The notes under the pieces are model-generated. The model was not told the DNA's origin. It did no database searches and worked only from the letters and a program-made list of their open reading frames with translations. Below, piece after piece: positions 1 through 8,430 of a stretch of 64,000 nt of DNA (its first letter is position 1; each line of letters begins with the position of its first letter). Both the position numbers and the translations under genes were made by a program. Source of the stretch: Oceaniglobus ichthyenteri (lineage in GTDB: Bacteria > Pseudomonadota > Alphaproteobacteria > Rhodobacterales > Rhodobacteraceae); contig NZ_QAGK01000007.1 of assembly GCF_003057885.1 (NCBI RefSeq), positions 1-64,000 of the forward strand. Reading direction: 5' to 3'.

Positions 1-127
1 CGGTTCTCTTTGAAAAGCCGAACGCCGCGTGCGCGAAATTCAGCCGTGTAGGACGGGGTGGGTTTTCTCTGTGTCATAGGGCTCATCCTTGGAGAGTTTT
101 ACTCTCCGGTAAACCCGGGGCGGTTCA
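1..127 (-). mobile_element. IS3-family element, terminal fragment with start of orfA (runs off window)
   Basis: The minus strand shows an IS3-type terminal sequence at 103-127 (TGAACCGCCCCGGGTTTACC on the minus strand), followed by an orfA start at position 77 that reads MTQRKPTPSYTAEFRARGVR and leaves the window. The RARGVRLF stretch is typical of the helix-turn-helix N-terminus of IS3 OrfA proteins. Only about 25 codons are visible, so completeness cannot be judged. The same terminal sequence recurs at 1132-1156, 33585-33610 and 54105-54130, so this IS type is repeated across the region. Confidence 0.75.
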
Positions 128-375
128 GAACTCCGAAACCATCGCGTCCCGACAGGCGAAAAAAAATCTGCTTCAACGGCGGCATCCTCACTGGATAACC
201 CTTCTGCAACCGCCCGCCAGAATCGGCATAGATTCTCACGTTGCCAGACTGGCGGCTTTCCTGGAGAGTTTAATTTGTCCCCGGTCGAACATTCGGACTT
301 TCGTCTGCCTGTTTTTGTCATCTATACCTCCAGCAACAAGATGCTGCGACGACCGGTTGAACCCGCCCAGGTTGC
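128..375 (-). mobile_element. Remnant of IS30-type transposase N-terminus
   Basis: On the minus strand one frame reads VWQRENLCRFWRAVAEGL followed by SSEDAA and SPVGTRWFR. I recognise this as the N-terminal region of IS30-type transposases common in Rhodobacterales. The frame is cut at 127 by the end of an IS3-type element and never reaches a catalytic domain, so this is a dead fragment. Family assignment is from memory of the N-terminal motif only. Confidence 0.55.
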
Positions 376-1156
376 CCAGATCGCTGTGATGGATCAGCTT
401 GTCCATTTCGGACGGCGCCCGTTGGTAGATCGCTTGGTTCAGGGCATCGAGAACGAAACCCGTGGTCATCGAGGTCGAGACCCGCCAGGCAACGACCTTA
501 CGGGCGAAGACGTCGATGACGAACGCCACATAAACCGTGCCCTGCCAGCTCGAGACATAGGTGAAATCGCTGACCCAAAGCTGGTTCGGCATATCTGCCA
601 CGAAGCCCTGTTTGATGGCGGCCATGTCCTGACAGGCCTGCCTGACCCGATCCGCTGCCAGGACGGGATCGCGCTCCACAGCTTTGACGGCATATTATGT
701 TGATGGTGCGATCCCCAGAACCCAGCAGATCGGCCCGGCACCATGGACACAACGTTGATCATCGATGAACGCGATCATTTGCGGAATGGGCGGTCGTGTC
801 CCGCCGCGGCGAAATATGCGCTGACCTTCTTCAGGATCTCATTGGCGGTGCGAAGTTCACGATTCTCCCGTTCCAATTCTCTGATCCGATCCTTCTCGGC
901 GCTCGTGAGCCCGGCCCGTTGCCCCGCATCGCTTTCGGCCTGCGGAAATCAGGCGCGAAAGCTGTCAGACGAGCAGCCAAGCTTTGGCGCTATGGCCCGA
1001 TACGCCACGGTGTCGCTGGCGTAATCGGCGCGATTCTCCCGAAACAGCCGCACGCCGCGCTCGCGGAGTTCTGCCGGATGGGCGGGGTGAAGCGTCTCTT
1101 CGTCATGGGGCTCATCCTTTGAGTGTTTTACTCTCCGGTAAACCCGCGGCGGTTCA
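376..1156 (-). mobile_element. Degenerate IS3-family element (orfA + orfB remnants)
   Basis: The right end carries an IS3 terminal repeat (about 1132-1156). Minus-strand frames give a broken orfA (pieces ELRERGVRLFRENRADYASD and [20 protein letters not shown], with a frame change between them). They are followed by an orfB with [19 protein letters not shown] near 765, then VSDFTYVS and VYVAFVIDVFARKVVAWRVS of the DDE domain, ending at HHSDLG near 380. A stretch of orfB between VERDPVLAADRVRQ and ACQDMAAIKQGF appears deleted, and the C-terminal catalytic Glu region is absent. The element is therefore inactive. Confidence 0.75.
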
Positions 1157-1291
1157 CAATGGCCTACCGGTCGCCCCAGATGATCATCAGTAAACTCTAC
1201 AACTGCTTGATAGGTATCCGGTGTCCCGGGTATGAATTGCACTTTACAACTTTGATTTTTGCAGACTGGTGAAAGAAAGAAGTCAATCTTG

Positions 1292-1474
1292 ATGAAATTA
1301 ACGGTTGACGTGAAGCGCGCCAACTTGGAACCACACTGGCATGTCCCAGATGACGTAACGACGAAAGCAGATCGCTTCGGTAAAAGGGATGGCTATCGTG
1401 TGCATCCGTCCGGAAATGGTCACAATGTAGCAGGAAACGCTGTATTCTATCGATCTCTGGAGGACGTTGCATAG
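1292..1474 (+). CDS. Possible small hypothetical protein (60 aa)
   Basis: An ATG at 1292 opens a 60-codon frame starting MKLTVDVKRANLEPHW and ending SLEDVA, with a purine-rich GAAAGAAAGAAG stretch about 12 bases upstream. I do not recognise a family. It sits between IS debris and the mesD 3' side, so it could be the tail or head of a gene cut by insertion. The frame is short and nothing but the upstream purine stretch supports it. Confidence 0.25.
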   Translation: MKLTVDVKRANLEPHWHVPDDVTTKADRFGKRDGYRVHPSGNGHNVAGNAVFYRSLEDVA

Positions 1475-1825
1475 CACCTGATTGCTTGCCCTGACTGGGG
1501 CCTTCGTTTCAAGAGGCCGAGAGGTGAGGCCAATATCTTCTATAATAATATCATTATAGACGGAAAGGCTCGCTGTAGACGCCGAATATGGGGGTGGATC
1601 AATTGGCTTTAGACGCCCTCTAGAGCAGCGCCGTGCGGCCCGCAGCGGTCACCCAACTATGTGCTGTCATTCTGCGGTAACAGCCCGCACGGCTGCCATT
1701 CACAAACTGAATCCGAAGAAGCCTCAGGTTGTCTTCGGTTGTCGCAACGGACGTTGTGAAGCGTTAGACTATATCCTGCGCGACTTCGGCAAGTGTGCTG
1801 TTTGTTCAGACGAGGGGCAGATCAC
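1475..1825. other. Intergenic stretch with one inverted repeat
   Basis: No convincing gene is seen. The only structure noticed is an A/T-rich near-palindrome at 1539-1560 (TCTATAAT and ATTATAGA arms around AATATC). It looks like the operator of ArsR-type repressors and resembles the site over the arsR start at 62526-62549, but no regulator gene lies beside it. Confidence 0.4.
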
Positions 1826-2017
1826 TCATTCTGCCGGCACCGCTGCTGATGCCGTATCCTCATCTTCGCTTTTAAGCGCAAGAAACAGAGCCTTGATCTC
1901 CCGCGTGGCCTTGTGCAGACGGTCAAGGATCGCAACCCTGCATGGAAAGATTGGCGTTGCAACAATCCGCCCATCGCTCAAAGCACGGCTGCGATCCTGA
2001 AGTCGGCTGATCGTCAC
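1826..2017 (-). CDS. Candidate small ORF translationally coupled to mesD
   Basis: A GTG at 2017 overlaps the mesD stop codon (GTGA) and opens a 63-codon frame that begins VTISRLQDRSRALSDGRIV and ends TASAAVPAE. It has an amphipathic, charged composition and no signal peptide or membrane segment. I cannot name a family. The stop-start overlap and the shared strand favour a real downstream cistron of the mesXD operon. It could equally be the start of a larger gene truncated by rearrangement. The second mes copy lacks it because mesD is broken upstream of this point. Confidence 0.3.
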   Translation of the reverse strand: MTISRLQDRSRALSDGRIVATPIFPCRVAILDRLHKATREIKALFLALKSEDEDTASAAVPAE

Positions 2018-3042
2018 CGAGAAATCTCGCTTCGCACGATGGCGGCGCCCGCGCTTAGCGCTGTCAACTTGCCCCTTGCCACACTGCGGGACAGGGGTGC
2101 CATGCCGCAATTGGTGCAAGGGTAAAGCTTGTCGGCATCCACAAACTGAAGCGCTTTTCGCAGGATTTCGGCGACCTCTTCGGGCGTTTCAATGGTATCG
2201 GTGGCCACATCAATGGCCCCCACCATCACCTTTTTCCCCCGCAGAAGTTCGATCAGATCCATCGGAACGCGCGAGTGCTGACACTCCAGTGAGATCATGT
2301 CGATGGTGGATTTTTGCAGTTTGGGGAAAACGCTTTCGTATTGCCGCCATTCCGCGCCAAGGGATTTTTTCCAATCGGTGTTGGCCTTGATGCCGTAGCC
2401 ATAGCAGATATGAACCGCCGTTTCGCATTTCAGGCCCTCGGCGGCCTTTTCCAGGGCGGCGATTCCCCAATCGTTTACTTCGTCAAAGAAGACGTTGAAG
2501 GCCGGTTCGTCGAACTGGATGATATCGACACCCGCCGCTTCCAATTCCTTGGCCTCCTGGTTCAGGATCTTTGCAAATTCCCACGCCAGCTTTTCGCGGC
2601 TTTTGTAATGGTTGTCGTAAAGTGTGTCGATCATGGTCATCGGACCGGGCAGGGCCCATTTGATCGGGCGATCCGTTTGTGCGCGCAGGAATTTTGCATC
2701 CTCCACGAAAACCGGTCTTTGGCGTGACACGGCGCCGACAACTGTCGGAACGCTGGCATCGTAACGATCGCGGATCCTGACGGTTTCGCGCTGTTCGAAA
2801 TCGACCCCGCCGAGGTTTTCGATGAACGTGGTCACGAAATGCTGGCGTGTCTGCTCTCCGTCGCTGACGATGTCGATGCCGGAACTTTGCTGATCGTGCA
2901 AAACCACGCGCAGCGCGTCCTGCTTGCCTTCGATCAATTCCTCTCCCTGCAGCTTCCAGGGTGACCAGAGGGTTTCGGGCTGCGCAAGCCAGGATGGTTT
3001 GGGCAGGCTTCCGGCGGTTGAGGTGGGCAACAATTTATTCAT
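2014..3042 (-). CDS. mesD: Folate-independent core methionine synthase MesD
   Basis: This 342-aa protein matches the catalytic C-terminal domain of MetE without the folate-binding N-terminal half. The metal-site residues are visible: the HICYGYG segment (His and Cys, about residues 211-213) and a C-terminal CTNCGM Cys. The frame begins MNKLLPTSTAGSLPKP, typical of core synthases. It lies 27 bp after mesX (DUF1852) on the same strand. That pairing identifies the MesD family of aerobic bacteria, shown genetically to need DUF1852 and oxygen, but neither methyl-tetrahydrofolate nor cobalamin. The product should methylate homocysteine to methionine; the methyl donor is not known to me. The operon is led by a cobalamin riboswitch. 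Confidence 0.9.
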   Translation of the reverse strand: MNKLLPTSTAGSLPKPSWLAQPETLWSPWKLQGEELIEGKQDALRVVLHDQQSSGIDIVSDGEQTRQHFVTTFIENLGGVDFEQRETVRIRDRYDASVPTVVGAVSRQRPVFVEDAKFLRAQTDRPIKWALPGPMTMIDTLYDNHYKSREKLAWEFAKILNQEAKELEAAGVDIIQFDEPAFNVFFDEVNDWGIAALEKAAEGLKCETAVHICYGYGIKANTDWKKSLGAEWRQYESVFPKLQKSTIDMISLECQHSRVPMDLIELLRGKKVMVGAIDVATDTIETPEEVAEILRKALQFVDADKLYPCTNCGMAPLSRSVARGKLTALSAGAAIVRSEISR

Positions 3043-3069
3043 GATGGGTAACCTTGTCGTTTGTATGGA

Positions 3070-4053
3070 TCAGGCAGCGTGCCGGGCGGACCATTCTTCA
3101 AGAATGTCGCGGTAGGGTTTTATGAGGTTTTCTTCGGCGAATTTTCCCTGTTCACCAGCGAGCCGACCACGTTCTTCGCGATCATAAACGATCTGGGGCA
3201 GCGAATAATCCAGATGCTTGAGGCTGGGCCGATAGCATTTTCCGGCAAGGGAGTTGGCATTATAGATTTCGGGCCGATAGATCCGTTGAAAGGTTTCCAT
3301 CGTGCTGATCGTGCCGATCAGCTCCAGCGGGGAATAATCATTCAGAAGATCGCCGGTGAAATAAAATGCCAAGGGCGCAACGCTGTTTTCAGGCATGAAA
3401 TAGCGAACCCGCAAACCCATCTTGGCGAAATACCGATCCGTCGCTGAAAATTCATCTTGGCGGTATTCCACGCCCAACACGGGATGTTCGTTTTCTGTCC
3501 GGTAATAGGTTTTGCTGCTCGAAACACTCAGGCAGATAACGGGCGGCTTTTTGAAGTGGTTTTTATAGTCGGGTGAGTTCACGAAACTTTTGAACAGGTT
3601 GCCATGCAGATCACCGAAATCCGCCGGTGCGCTGAACTGTGGCCGCCCCTCGTTATGCTGGGGCAGCAGGACGCTGAAATCGTAATCCCGCACATAGGAG
3701 GAAAAGTTGTTGCCCACGATCCCGTCGATACGTGTGTTGTTTTGCCGGTCCAGAATGGTCGGCTTCAACATTTCGATCAACGGAAAGGCATCCACGCGGC
3801 GTCCATCGCCGATGCTGATTTCGGCGGTGATGATGTCAAGCTCGACGGTATAGCGATCCGCGTTGGGATTGTCCCAATGGGCCAGCGCGTTGAAACGGTT
3901 GTTGATCATCGTGAAGGTGTTGCGCAAATTCTCTTGCCGGCGATTTCCTCGGGCCAGATTGGCAAAGTTGGTCGTGGCGCGCGTGCTGTCCGAAGGGTGA
4001 TAATCTTCGTCGAAACGAATGCTCTTGATCGCATAAGCGAGGTCTCTTGTCAT
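3070..4053 (-). CDS. mesX: MesX (DUF1852), partner of MesD
   Basis: This 327-aa DUF1852 protein starts MTRDLAYAIKSIRFDEDYHP at 4053. The upstream in-frame extension is rejected because it runs back through the riboswitch. DUF1852/MesX is required together with oxygen for MesD activity, and it has been proposed to act as an oxygenase that supplies the methyl group. No membrane segments or signal peptide are seen, so it should be cytoplasmic. It is the first gene of the riboswitch-mesX-mesD unit. A nucleotide-identical copy (by eye) lies at 48272-49255. Confidence 0.88.
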   Translation of the reverse strand: MTRDLAYAIKSIRFDEDYHPSDSTRATTNFANLARGNRRQENLRNTFTMINNRFNALAHWDNPNADRYTVELDIITAEISIGDGRRVDAFPLIEMLKPTILDRQNNTRIDGIVGNNFSSYVRDYDFSVLLPQHNEGRPQFSAPADFGDLHGNLFKSFVNSPDYKNHFKKPPVICLSVSSSKTYYRTENEHPVLGVEYRQDEFSATDRYFAKMGLRVRYFMPENSVAPLAFYFTGDLLNDYSPLELIGTISTMETFQRIYRPEIYNANSLAGKCYRPSLKHLDYSLPQIVYDREERGRLAGEQGKFAEENLIKPYRDILEEWSARHAA

Positions 4054-4197
4054 TTTGACATGCCTTCTGAGCGGCTTGAACAGGCAAGCCTTGAAAACCA
4101 AATACTCTTCGCGAGCAAAATCGCGAAGCGGCGATGTCACCTTGCGGATGGGCCGCCCCCGACACGCCCACCGCGGCCGGAACAGGTGAATGATCAA

Positions 4198-4390
4198 GGC
4201 AGGTTTCCTGACTTGCGGATCGTCGCACTGTTTAACCGCAGCAGGCGCAAAACCTGCGCCGACAGCATGTTGAACAGGCTTTCCGCCTACAGTTGCGGGG
4301 GCAGTTCTGGATTTGGCGACAGTCTTACCAGATTCCCTTTTCCCCGGGGCTTTCCCGGCACCTTGATCTGTCGGCAAGGTCGGCCGGAAC
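4198..4390 (-). promoter_or_regulatory. Cobalamin riboswitch upstream of mesX
   Basis: Read on the minus strand, the leader contains GGGAATCTGGT, then the B12-box core CTGCCCCCGCAACTGTA, and ends with AAGTCAGGAAACCTGCC (4198-4214). These are the conserved elements of the cobalamin aptamer in the right order. About 145 nt separate it from the mesX start, enough for an expression platform that I did not resolve. By analogy with riboswitch-controlled metE, cobalamin should switch off this B12-independent methionine synthase. The 5' boundary is approximate. Confidence 0.9.
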
Positions 4391-4764
4391 GCCCCCCGTG
4401 TCAACGCAACCCGAGCGTGGAAATATTCATGTTGAATATGAGGTTAGCACGGGTTTGGCGAAAACGATGCCCGCTGCGAAACAGTTGTTTTGGCTGTTTG
4501 ATAAAGACAATCTATTGAAACCCTCCCTTGTGTTGGCGTCAAATGGTTCACCTTCCACGCAATTACAGGTAAAGGAGCCTTGAGTTCAGACGAGCAGAGC
4601 CGGAAATTACTTTGGAACTGCGCGCAGGTCACCGTCAAACAGCCGCAGAGAAACCGGCTTCTGAGTGGATGATCTGCCTGACTGAGCAGAAATAATGCCA
4701 ACCGCGCCCTTCTCCGGATTTCGTCGGCGAAGAAGATGTGGGGCATACGTGTAAGGAAAACGTA

Positions 4765-6123
4765 ATGACAAAGAAGAGGGTTGCCATCATCGGTGCCGGA
4801 CCATCCGGATTGGCACAATTGCGGGCCTTTCAATCGGCCCGTCGCGCGGGCGAAGAAATCCCGGAAATTGTGTGCTTTGAGAAACAGCGCAACTGGGGTG
4901 GGCTGTGGAACTATACCTGGCGTACCGGCCTGGATCAGAATGGCGAGCCTGTTCATTCGTCCATGTATCGCTATCTGTGGTCCAACGGACCAAAAGAAGG
5001 TTTGGAATTTGCCGATTATTCATTTGATGAACATTTCGGTGACAAAATCGCATCGTATCCGCCGCGTGCAGTCCTGTTTGATTATATCGAAGGCCGCATG
5101 AACAAGGCTGACGTTCGCGATTGGATCCGGTTCAACACGCCCGTGCGGTTTGTGCGTTACAACGAAAAAGACGAAACATTTACCGTAACCGCCCACAATC
5201 ACGACAAGGATTCGACCTACGAAGAAGTGTTTGATTATGTGATCTGCGCTTCGGGGCATTTCAGCACGCCGAACATTCCGTATTATGACGGTTTTGAAGA
5301 GTTCAACGGCCGTATCCTTCATGCCCATGATTTTCGGGATGCGCGCGAATTTGAAGGCAAGGATCTGCTCCTGCTTGGGTCGTCGTATTCCGCCGAGGAT
5401 ATCGGCTCGCAATGTTGGAAATACGGCGCGAAATCGATCACCACATCCTATCGCAGCGCGCCGATGGGATTTGACTGGCCAGACAACTGGGAGGAAGTTC
5501 CAGGCCTGGTTCGGGTTGATGAGACCACCGCATATTTCGAAGATGGCACGTCGCGCGATGTGGATGCGATCATCCTTTGCACCGGCTACAAGCATTTCTT
5601 CAACTTTCTGCCCGATGATCTGCGCCTGAAAACAGCGAACCGATTGGCGACGGCAGACCTTTACAAGGGCGTCGTTTTTACCAAAAACCCCAAGCTGTTT
5701 TATCTCGGCATGCAGGATCAGTGGTTCACGTTCAACATGTTCGATGCACAGGCGTGGTGGGTCCGTGACGCGATCATGGGCAAAATCAAGATCCCATCGG
5801 ACATCAGCGTTCTCAAAGCGGACGTTACCGAACGTATCGCGCGCGAAGACGCAGCCGATGGCGCGAAAGCCGCGATTCAATACCAGGGCGACTATGTGCA
5901 AGAGCTGATTTCGGAAACTGATTATCCCAGCTTTGATGTGCAAGGCGCTTGCGAAGCATTCTTTGCCTGGATCGACCACAAGGAAGACGACGTCATGGAT
6001 TTCCGCAACAAATCCTACAGATCTGTGATTACCGGAACCATGGCAGCCGAACATCACACCCCTTGGGAAGATGCACTTGACGATTCACTCGAGGTCTATC
6101 TGCAAAGTGAGGCGGATGCATAG
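4765..6123 (+). CDS. tmm: Trimethylamine monooxygenase
   Basis: A 452-aa flavin monooxygenase starting [20 protein letters not shown] after an AGGAAA ribosome site. The N-terminal GAGPSG is the FAD Rossmann motif, a second dinucleotide motif ([13 protein letters not shown]) binds NADPH, and [12 protein letters not shown] resembles the family's conserved C-terminal signature. The stretch [19 protein letters not shown] is highly characteristic of bacterial Tmm, which oxidises trimethylamine to TMAO. The usual roseobacter neighbours (tdm, TMAO transporter genes) are absent here. It is divergent from mesX, separated by the riboswitch and a 300-bp gap. Confidence 0.88.
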   Translation: MTKKRVAIIGAGPSGLAQLRAFQSARRAGEEIPEIVCFEKQRNWGGLWNYTWRTGLDQNGEPVHSSMYRYLWSNGPKEGLEFADYSFDEHFGDKIASYPPRAVLFDYIEGRMNKADVRDWIRFNTPVRFVRYNEKDETFTVTAHNHDKDSTYEEVFDYVICASGHFSTPNIPYYDGFEEFNGRILHAHDFRDAREFEGKDLLLLGSSYSAEDIGSQCWKYGAKSITTSYRSAPMGFDWPDNWEEVPGLVRVDETTAYFEDGTSRDVDAIILCTGYKHFFNFLPDDLRLKTANRLATADLYKGVVFTKNPKLFYLGMQDQWFTFNMFDAQAWWVRDAIMGKIKIPSDISVLKADVTERIAREDAADGAKAAIQYQGDYVQELISETDYPSFDVQGACEAFFAWIDHKEDDVMDFRNKSYRSVITGTMAAEHHTPWEDALDDSLEVYLQSEADA

Positions 6124-6149
6124 ATCGCGCGTGGTTTGATGTAATCTTC

Positions 6150-6185
6150 AGCCGGGGCCGGGTTTTGAATTGACCGGCTCCGGCT
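6150..6185. terminator. Hairpin between tmm and DUF2189 gene
   Basis: Arms AGCCGGGGCCGG (6150-6161) and CCGGCTCCGGCT (6174-6185) pair with a single mismatch around a 12-base loop, in the gap between two convergent genes. There is no clear T-run, so termination is plausible but not certain. Confidence 0.45.
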
Positions 6186-6291
6186 CTGGAGGCAGACGCG
6201 CCGCAAAGTTTCGTCACCGATAACGCTCGCCATTGGCGCGAAACGGTTGCCCCCCTGTGACCGCGAACCGCGGCTTTGGGGCGATTGCCGA

Positions 6292-7176
6292 TTATGCAGG
6301 ACGGACAAACATCCGCTCTGCTTTTCCATCTTGGCGATTATCGGGTCTCAGCGTGCGGTAAGCGTGCCATGTGGCATGGCCCAGCAATGGGAAAATCACG
6401 ATCAAACCTATAAATGCGGTGGCGATGGACAGGGTGAAAAGAACAAGAACAATCGCCCCCCATGCGATCATGACCGAAAGGTTGTTCCACACCGTTGCCA
6501 TGCTGATCCCAAGAGCAGAAAGCGCATCGGTTTTCTCGGTCAGCAGCATCGGAACGGCAAAGACGCTGATCGCAAACGAGAATGCCGCAAAAAGCGCGCC
6601 AACAGATCCCCCGACCAGCAGCAAGGCCCACCCCGTCGGGGTGGTTAGCAGCATCGGGATGATTTCGTCGGTCCCTGGGAATGGATTTATACCGAAAAAC
6701 AGCGCCCAGATCAGCACCGCCGCCCGCAACCACAACAGAAAAAGGCCCAACAACATAACGCCCATGAACCAAGCCTGAGGCCCGGATTCAGGTTTGACCA
6801 ATGCCATTTTCAAATATGTCGGGCGTTCGCCGGTCTCAAGCAATCTGCTTTTCTCATACAGGCCATTGGCAATAACCGGTCCGACAACCATGAAACCTGC
6901 AAGCGCGGGAAATAGCGCATATTCATAGTTGAACAAAAACAACGCCCAAACAATCAATGCCGATATGACAAAAACTCCGAAACCATACAGCAGGCTTGGC
7001 ACCGGATTGGTCCACAAATCGGACCACCCCGCGCGCAGCCAGTCAAACGCGGTGCGCCACGGCAGATTGAGCGCGCGTTGGTTTTCGCGCGGCAATGGCG
7101 GCACGACCTTTGGTATCCCATCCGACGCATTCGGGTTGTCGGGGGGGGGCGGGGCATCGGCATGATCACTTAGCAT
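6292..7176 (-). CDS. DUF2189 multi-spanning membrane protein
   Basis: A 294-aa protein whose start at 7176 (MLSDHADAPPPPDNPNA) gives a proline-rich cytoplasmic head followed by about six hydrophobic segments (for example SLLYGFGVFVISALIVWALF and LFPALAGFMVVGPVIANGLY). The layout matches DUF2189 proteins of alphaproteobacteria, which often lie near cytochrome oxidase genes. It overlaps the preceding 65-aa gene by a few bases, so it is very likely the last cistron of the cco operon. No catalytic motif is visible and the biochemical role is unknown. Confidence 0.7.
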   Translation of the reverse strand: MLSDHADAPPPPDNPNASDGIPKVVPPLPRENQRALNLPWRTAFDWLRAGWSDLWTNPVPSLLYGFGVFVISALIVWALFLFNYEYALFPALAGFMVVGPVIANGLYEKSRLLETGERPTYLKMALVKPESGPQAWFMGVMLLGLFLLWLRAAVLIWALFFGINPFPGTDEIIPMLLTTPTGWALLLVGGSVGALFAAFSFAISVFAVPMLLTEKTDALSALGISMATVWNNLSVMIAWGAIVLVLFTLSIATAFIGLIVIFPLLGHATWHAYRTLRPDNRQDGKAERMFVRPA

Positions 7177-7367
7177 GATGGTTTCGCCGCGCGGTAGGTG
7201 GCGGCGCCTTTCGTGTTTTGTTGCAGAACACAATCGGGTTTTGAGGCAAAGGCGACATAGATCAGATGCGTGTTCGCCCCGATAAAAACCCCAAGAACGC
7301 CGATAACGCACAGCAGCGCGAAAAGGCGGGGCCGGGTCCAATAGCGGTGTTGGGTGAGGGCGCTCAT
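7170..7367 (-). CDS. Small single-pass membrane protein at the end of the cco operon
   Basis: A 65-aa frame starting MSALTQHRYWTRPRLFALLC. One transmembrane helix (LFALLCVIGVLGVFIGANTH) is followed by a short tail with two cysteines (KPDC and KPSC). It overlaps ccoP by 4 bp and the DUF2189 gene by 7 bp, which strongly supports translation. It resembles conserved unnamed proteins downstream of ccoP in related bacteria, but it is not CcoH or CcoG. The paired C-terminal cysteines beyond the helix could bind metal or form a disulfide; this is inference. Confidence 0.65.
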   Translation of the reverse strand: MSALTQHRYWTRPRLFALLCVIGVLGVFIGANTHLIYVAFASKPDCVLQQNTKGAATYRAAKPSC

Positions 7368-8236
7368 TGTGCGGCTGCCTGTCTCAGATCGGTGAGGTAA
7401 ACCGTGAGAATCTTACGCTCTGTTTCGGTCAGGCGTCCTTCCCATGCGGGCATCCAGCCTTGGCGCCCGTTCCAGATGGTATCGAACATCGCCTTGTCGT
7501 CGCCGCCGTAAATCCAGAAGGCATCGGTCAGGTTGGGCGCGCCCATCTCGGTGTCTCCCACGCCCGTTTCGCCGTGGCAACTGGAACAGGTGTCAGCATA
7601 AATTTCGGCACCCACAGCCCCCCGATCGGGCGATATTTCCGCACCCGAAAGCGATTGGATGTAATCCACGACAATGCGAATTTCCTCACGCTCTAATATC
7701 CCGTCACGGCCAAAGGCCAGCATCTGGGCGTATCGCGTCTCGGGGTGGGTGGCGTTGATGCCCACGCGCAGCGTTTCCATGATGGTATCGGGGTCGCCCC
7801 CCCACAGCCACGCATCGTCAATCAGGCTGGGAAAGCCCGGCCCGCCCCCGGCATCCAAACCGTGACAGCCCGCGCAATTATCTCCGAAAATCTGGTGCGC
7901 CGTTTCATTTGCACGCGCCAAAAGCTCAGGATCATTCAATATCTCGCTCACAGGTGCGGCGGTGATGCGGTCGGCCCAATCCGCCCGCGCCACATTCGCA
8001 GCGATCACCTTTTCCGCGACCTCTTCGCGTTGATCAAGGCCCAGTATCCCCTTGGTATAGGTCGTAACCAAAGGCCAGGTCGGCAGTAAAATCCACGCAA
8101 TCAGCGCCCAAATATGGGTGATGATGATAAAAAACCAGATCGAGCGCGGCACGCGGGTATTCAGCTCGGTTATGCCGTTCCATTCATGGCCCGTGGTCTG
8201 GTGCCCGGTCAGCGGGTCACGTTCCTTCACTGACAT
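7364..8236 (-). CDS. ccoP: cbb3-type cytochrome c oxidase diheme subunit CcoP
   Basis: A 290-aa protein with an N-terminal membrane anchor (about residues 32-54) and two c-type heme motifs, CAGCH and CSSCH, each inside a cytochrome c fold. It carries electrons from soluble cytochrome c to CcoO/CcoN. It overlaps ccoQ by 10 bp and the following small gene by 4 bp, as expected in a tight operon. All visible motifs are intact. Confidence 0.95.
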   Translation of the reverse strand: MSVKERDPLTGHQTTGHEWNGITELNTRVPRSIWFFIIITHIWALIAWILLPTWPLVTTYTKGILGLDQREEVAEKVIAANVARADWADRITAAPVSEILNDPELLARANETAHQIFGDNCAGCHGLDAGGGPGFPSLIDDAWLWGGDPDTIMETLRVGINATHPETRYAQMLAFGRDGILEREEIRIVVDYIQSLSGAEISPDRGAVGAEIYADTCSSCHGETGVGDTEMGAPNLTDAFWIYGGDDKAMFDTIWNGRQGWMPAWEGRLTETERKILTVYLTDLRQAAAQ

Positions 8237-8427
8237 GGCGTGTCCTCCGTCTTCTCGTGCTGAACAGGGCCGTCTTCGTCATCCAGAATACTTTTTGCCG
8301 CTTTGTCGAACCGCCCGCCCAGCGACGGCCAATAGGCGTAAATGGCGATCAGAATGAACAGGCCCATCAGATAAAAAAGACCAAAGGATTTGGCCGCGCC
8401 GACAAACCATTCGTGAGACAGATCCAT
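8227..8427 (-). CDS. ccoQ: cbb3 oxidase small subunit CcoQ
   Basis: A 66-aa protein with a single hydrophobic helix (FYLMGLFILIAIYAYWP) and a charged C-terminal tail, located between ccoO and ccoP. Position, size and topology match CcoQ, which stabilises the cbb3 complex. It starts MDLSHEWFVGAAKSFGLFYL three bases after the ccoO stop. Confidence 0.9.
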   Translation of the reverse strand: MDLSHEWFVGAAKSFGLFYLMGLFILIAIYAYWPSLGGRFDKAAKSILDDEDGPVQHEKTEDTPCQ

Positions 8428-8430
8428 GAT

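Larger units (their letters stand above)
2257..4467. repeat. 2.2-kb direct repeat, copy A (mesD-mesX-riboswitch)
   Basis: This segment recurs at 47459-49669 in the same orientation at a constant offset of 45,202 bp. By eye about ten substitutions fall between 2257 and 2554, all silent in mesD. The remaining ~1.9 kb looks identical apart from one base near the far end (4452). Similarity stops abruptly after 4467/49669, where copy A continues toward tmm and copy B toward nrdF. On the other side copy A carries the full mesD 3' end while copy B runs into IS debris. Confidence 0.92.

Noticed and set aside
3604-4518. A ~300-codon plus-strand frame, repeated at 48806-49702
   Set aside because: Antisense to mesX and the riboswitch; it is duplicated only because the whole segment is duplicated.
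5020-6057. A 345-codon minus-strand frame
   Set aside because: Antisense to tmm, whose motifs are unmistakable.
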